Shown here: in pieces, positions 43,585 to 46,643 of the stretch
How positions within the stretch are numbered: the stretch's first letter is position 1
How the letters are laid out: each line of letters opens with the position of its first letter
NCBI GenBank assembly: GCA_900318375.1
Contig: ONKG01000016.1
Coordinates: 1 to 46,643 of the forward strand
Length of the DNA: 46,643 nucleotides
Reading direction: 5' to 3'
Source: an uncultured Lachnospiraceae bacterium
Lineage (GTDB): Bacteria; Bacillota; Clostridia; Lachnospirales; Lachnospiraceae
Notes under the pieces: generated by a model
Databases searched by the model: none
The model's input: only the letters and a program-made list of their open reading frames with translations
Told to the model about the DNA's origin: nothing
Program-made: the position numbers and the translations under genes

Positions 43585-44898
43585 TTAGTCGTTGAGGAAA
43601 CCTTTGTAGTTTCTGACAAGCATCATGGATTCGACCTGCTTGATGGTCTCAAGCACGACACTGACGACGATGATCAGGCTGGTTCCTCCGAAAGAAATCT
43701 GGGCGCTGAAGAAGCCCCTGAAAATAAAGGGAAGAATGCCGACACATGTCAGGCCGATCGCACCAATGAAAATAATGTAGTTCAGGATCCTGTTCAGGTA
43801 CTCGCTGGTAGGCCTGCCGGGACGTATGCCCGGGATAAATCCGCCGCGCTTCTTGAGGTTGTCCGCGATCTCAATCGGATTGAATGTGATCGAAGTGTAG
43901 AAATACGCAAAGAAAACCAGAAGCAGGATGTAGAGCAGAAGGCCTGCTGTATACCTGAAGTAGGAAGGATTGCACCAGTAGGAGGAACTCAGATAACGAA
44001 GGATCTCAGCCCAGATACCGGTTCCCTTATATCCGACCAGCGTCGAGATGATGCCGGGGAACTCCATAAGGGATGAAGCAAAGATAATCGGCATAACACC
44101 CGCTGTGTTTACCTTGAGCGGAATCACTGAAGTCTGTCCTGCCGTGAAACGTCTGCCGTTAATTTTCTGTGCATAGGATACAGGAATTTTGCGTTCGGCA
44201 TCATTCAGAAGGATGACCATAATGATCATTACAAGAATCACTGCAATGATGACGACCGCTGCAACCGCGCCGATGGCGATTGTCTTGCCGATCACGAACT
44301 GCTGGAACAGAGCAACAATATCCTGAGGCATTCTGGAAATGATGTTGATACACAGGACAATGGAAATACCGTTTCCGATACCCTTGACTGTGATCTGTTC
44401 GCCGATCCACATGAGGAAGGCACTGCCTGCGGTCAGCGTTGCGATCGCCAGGATGACGTTCAGCGCATTGAATTCTTCCAGGAGGCCGTTGCGGCCGAAG
44501 CCGATTGCCATGGCGGAAGATTCCAGAAGCGCGAGCGCGACTGTGACATAACGCGTGATCGCTGTCATCATCTTTCTGCCTTCCTCGCCCTCACGATGCA
44601 GTTCCTCAAGCTTGGGAATCGCTATCGTAAGAAGCTGGATAATGATAGATGATGTGATGTAGGGTGTGATATTCAGCGCCAGAATGGACATGTTCAGGAA
44701 GGAACCGCCTGTAAAGGCATCCACGAAGCTGAAGGCGTCACCGGTCTGCTGCGCAAACCATTCGGAAAAATAGTTTCTGTCAACACCCGGAACAGGGAGC
44801 TGGCAGCCGAAGCGGATGACGATCATCATCAGGAATGTGAACAGGAGCTTCATCCTGATCTCTTTTACTCTAAAAACATTTTTGATCGAGTCAAACAT
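43585..44898 (-). CDS. secY: Preprotein translocase subunit SecY
   Basis: Channel of the Sec export system. 437 aa with ten expected membrane helices. It begins MFDSIKNVFRVKEIRMK, has RFGCQLPVPGVD (helix 1), GIGNGISIVL, and TSITFNPIEIADNLKKRGGFIPGIRPG (the C5 ribosome-binding loop). Normal length. Confidence 0.98.
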   Translation of the reverse strand: MFDSIKNVFRVKEIRMKLLFTFLMMIVIRFGCQLPVPGVDRNYFSEWFAQQTGDAFSFVDAFTGGSFLNMSILALNITPYITSSIIIQLLTIAIPKLEELHREGEEGRKMMTAITRYVTVALALLESSAMAIGFGRNGLLEEFNALNVILAIATLTAGSAFLMWIGEQITVKGIGNGISIVLCINIISRMPQDIVALFQQFVIGKTIAIGAVAAVVIIAVILVMIIMVILLNDAERKIPVSYAQKINGRRFTAGQTSVIPLKVNTAGVMPIIFASSLMEFPGIISTLVGYKGTGIWAEILRYLSSSYWCNPSYFRYTAGLLLYILLLVFFAYFYTSITFNPIEIADNLKKRGGFIPGIRPGRPTSEYLNRILNYIIFIGAIGLTCVGILPFIFRGFFSAQISFGGTSLIIVVSVVLETIKQVESMMLVRNYKGFLND

Positions 44899-45002
44899 TC
44901 TCTTATGACCTTTCTGAAATTGCTGGCCCTTTATCTGTATTTCCTTATCGTGTCAGATCGATCAATTAATAGTAAAAAGGAAATGGATATAATAAAGGGC
45001 AA

Positions 45003-45034
45003 GCCATATCGGGCTTGAGACTGCCCGATATGGC
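45003..45034. other. Perfect hairpin in the rplO-secY spacer
   Basis: GCCATATCGGGC and GCCCGATATGGC separated by eight bases, 20 bp after rplO. On the minus strand it is followed by TTGCCCTTTATTATATCC, a weak T-rich stretch. It could attenuate secY expression relative to the ribosomal proteins. Confidence 0.6.
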
Positions 45035-45053
45035 ATGACTATTTCCAGGTTGA

Positions 45054-45494
45054 TCAGCCGATCGTCTCGGCTGTGCCGCCGGCTGCCTCGATCTTTTCCC
45101 TGGCTGCAGCACTGAATGCTGTAACCTTGACAGTGAGCTTCTTGCTCAGATCAGCATTGCCGATGATCTTGACGCCGTCACCGATCTTGCTGACCGCTCT
45201 GCTCTCGAGCAGTGCCTGCTCATCAACAACTGCACCATCCTCGAATCTCTCGAGGGCCTTGATATCTACTGCAACGATATCCTTTGTGTTGTAGCAGGTG
45301 AAGCCTCTCTTGGGGAGTCTTCTGTACAGAGGCATCTGACCGCCTTCGAATCCGGGTCTGGGAGCTCCGCTCCTTGCCTTCTGTCCTTTATGACCATAAC
45401 CGGCAGTCTTGCCGTTGCCTGAAGCGTGGCCGCGGCCTCTGCGGTAATTCTCGTGCTTAGAGCCTTCAGCAGGCTTAAGATTATGTAAATCCAT
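45054..45494 (-). CDS. rplO: 50S ribosomal protein L15
   Basis: 146 aa, full length: [14 protein letters not shown] start, [24 protein letters not shown] glycine-rich basic tail, and [18 protein letters not shown] toward the C-terminus. 14 bp after rpmD. Confidence 0.98.
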   Translation of the reverse strand: MDLHNLKPAEGSKHENYRRGRGHASGNGKTAGYGHKGQKARSGAPRPGFEGGQMPLYRRLPKRGFTCYNTKDIVAVDIKALERFEDGAVVDEQALLESRAVSKIGDGVKIIGNADLSKKLTVKVTAFSAAAREKIEAAGGTAETIG

Positions 45495-45508
45495 TTTTTA
45501 CCTCCTAA

Positions 45509-45724
45509 TTAATCCAGCTCTTCGACTTTGACCATGTGGTTGATCAGTCTGATCTGACCCCTTGTCGCGGCATTGTCAGGAAGGATGACGAAGCTGTTCA
45601 GCTTCTTGAAGCCCATGGACTTGACAATTGCGCGGTTCTTGGGAACAGCACCGATGGTAGACTTGATCAGGGTAATTTTCAGCTTCTTCGGCTCAGCTGC
45701 TGTTGCTTTCACATCTGTAGGCAT
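45509..45724 (-). CDS. rpmD: 50S ribosomal protein L30
   Basis: 71 aa, slightly longer than the usual 58-60 because of a short N-terminal extension (MPTDVKATAAEPKK). The core LKITLIKSTIGAVPKNRAIVKSMGF is typical. Between rpsE and rplO as usual. Confidence 0.97.
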   Translation of the reverse strand: MPTDVKATAAEPKKLKITLIKSTIGAVPKNRAIVKSMGFKKLNSFVILPDNAATRGQIRLINHMVKVEELD

Positions 45725-45760
45725 TTGCTATTCTCCTTTCAGATCTGTATGTCTCGCCGA

Positions 45761-46270
45761 TCAGCCCTTGAGCTCTGCGACGGTTTTGCCGCGTCTTGCT
45801 GCGACTTCTTCAGGAACCTTCAGCTGGCTGAGACCGTTAATGGTTGCCAGAACGACGTTCTGCTTGTTGTTGGAACCAAGAGACTTTGTACGAATGTTCT
45901 TGATGCCTGCCAGCTCGCAGACTGTACGTGCAGGGCCGCCTGCGATGATACCGGTACCATCGGGAGACTTCTTGAGCAGAACGGAAGCACTTCCGTACTT
46001 GCCGATGTAGTCATGAGAGATACTGGAGACTTCATCAAGAGCAACGCTCACGAGGTTCTTGCTTGCGTCTTCTCTGCCCTTGCGGATCGCTTCGGGAATT
46101 TCAGTAGCCTTTCCAAGGCCGCAGCCGACATGGCCGTTTCCGTCACCGACAACAACGAGAGCTGTGAAGCGCATGTTGCGGCCGCCCTTGACGACCTTGG
46201 TAACACGCTTGATGGCAACAACCTTATCGGTCAGTTCCATCTGGCTTGTATCGATCATTGTATGTTTCAT
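45761..46270 (-). CDS. rpsE: 30S ribosomal protein S5
   Basis: 169-170 aa. [21 protein letters not shown] and [21 protein letters not shown] are the RNA-binding core; [14 protein letters not shown] is also conserved. Start is ATG at 46270 or the in-frame GTG three bases earlier; both sit 7-10 nt after AAGGAGG. Confidence 0.98.
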   Translation of the reverse strand: MKHTMIDTSQMELTDKVVAIKRVTKVVKGGRNMRFTALVVVGDGNGHVGCGLGKATEIPEAIRKGREDASKNLVSVALDEVSSISHDYIGKYGSASVLLKKSPDGTGIIAGGPARTVCELAGIKNIRTKSLGSNNKQNVVLATINGLSQLKVPEEVAARRGKTVAELKG

Positions 46271-46285
46271 CACACATTCTCCTCC

Positions 46286-46643
46286 TTAGAATTCCAGGCC
46301 AGCCTTGCGGGCAGCTTCTGCCAGAGCAGCAACCTTGCCCATATAGATGTAACCGCCGCGGTCGAAGACCACTTCCTTGATTCCTTTTTCAGCTGCTCTC
46401 TGCGCGATAACCTCGCCAACCTTCTCAGCGGCTGCGATGTCGTCTGTGTGCTCGACAGCATCCTGGATTTCCTTCTCGATCGTGCCTGCAGCCACCAGAG
46501 TGGTCTGGGCATCGTCGTCGATGATCTGTGCATAGATATGCTTATTGCTTCTGTATACGGCAAGACGAGGGCACTGAGCAGTACCGCTGATCCTGTTGCG
46601 GATTCTGGAATGCTTTTTCTCGCGGATCGCCTTCCTGTTTGCT
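46286..46643 (-). CDS. rplR: 50S ribosomal protein L18 (5' end outside window)
   Basis: The frame enters from the window edge as [19 protein letters not shown] and continues [18 protein letters not shown] to the end KAGLEF. 118 residues are visible, so only about four N-terminal residues are missing. L18 binds 5S rRNA. Confidence 0.97.
   Translation of the reverse strand, partial: ANRKAIREKKHSRIRNRISGTAQCPRLAVYRSNKHIYAQIIDDDAQTTLVAAGTIEKEIQDAVEHTDDIAAAEKVGEVIAQRAAEKGIKEVVFDRGGYIYMGKVAALAEAARKAGLEF

Overview
The window looks like a chromosomal segment of a low-to-mid GC Gram-positive bacterium of the Clostridia, most likely family Lachnospiraceae. The evidence is strong AGGAGG-type ribosome binding sites, a T-box leader, a long-form ribosomal protein L17 (178 aa), and the order rplR-rpsE-rpmD-rplO-secY-adk-infA-rpmJ-rpsM-rpsK-rpsD-rpoA-rplQ-ecfA1-ecfA2-ecfT-truA-rplM-rpsI. 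Nearly everything is on the minus strand, so the biological order runs from high to low coordinates. Only hflX and an M13 peptidase lie on the plus strand.

Region by region: (1) 46.6-38.1 kb is the distal half of the spc/alpha ribosomal operon. It has three oddities: methionine aminopeptidase (map) is absent between adk and infA, ribosomal protein S13 lacks its usual basic C-terminal tail, and spacers are unusually long. (2) 37.9-34.2 kb encodes an ECF-transporter energizing module (EcfA1, EcfA2, EcfT) and TruA, with short tandem repeat arrays on both sides of ecfT. (3) 34.2-31.3 kb has a secreted OmpA-domain protein, then a perfect sigma-A promoter, a structured leader, and rplM-rpsI. (4) 31.1-28.2 kb is a possible operon of serine acetyltransferase, FlK-like hotdog thioesterase, a stand-alone HMA2-type domain and a DUF89 phosphatase, closed by a perfect 74-bp palindrome. 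(5) 28.1-21.8 kb is a trp operon (trpD-C-F-B-A, no trpE or trpG) behind a long leader with a T-box core and several terminator-like hairpins; its spacers are expanded and repeat-rich. (6) 21.5-15.2 kb holds an M13 lipoprotein metallopeptidase, an acidic lipoprotein and an HflX GTPase. HflX and the M13 protein carry large low-complexity insertions inside otherwise conserved catalytic domains. (7) 15.2-13.6 kb is about 1.5 kb with no convincing gene. (8) 13.6-12.0 kb is an LPXTG isopeptide pilin-like protein with a poly-Asp repeat. (9) 11.8-0.3 kb is an AT-richer surface-glycan cluster: an (alpha/alpha)-barrel-like membrane-anchored protein, three GT-C-type membrane proteins, an MdoB-like phosphoglycerol transferase, a GT2-GtrA fusion, a frameshifted GtrB-like GT2 and an acyltransferase.

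The glycan cluster reads as a lipid-linked-sugar decoration pathway: GtrB-type enzymes charge undecaprenyl phosphate, a GtrA-type domain flips the product, GT-C enzymes transfer the sugar outside the membrane, and the MdoB-like and acyltransferase proteins add phosphoglycerol and acyl groups. This is inference from families. A theme across the window is recent short tandem duplication: 27-31 bp intergenic arrays, a 36-bp coding array, a 9-bp coding array and a purine-rich array between trpC and trpF. No tRNA, rRNA, CRISPR array, insertion sequence or phage gene was recognised.
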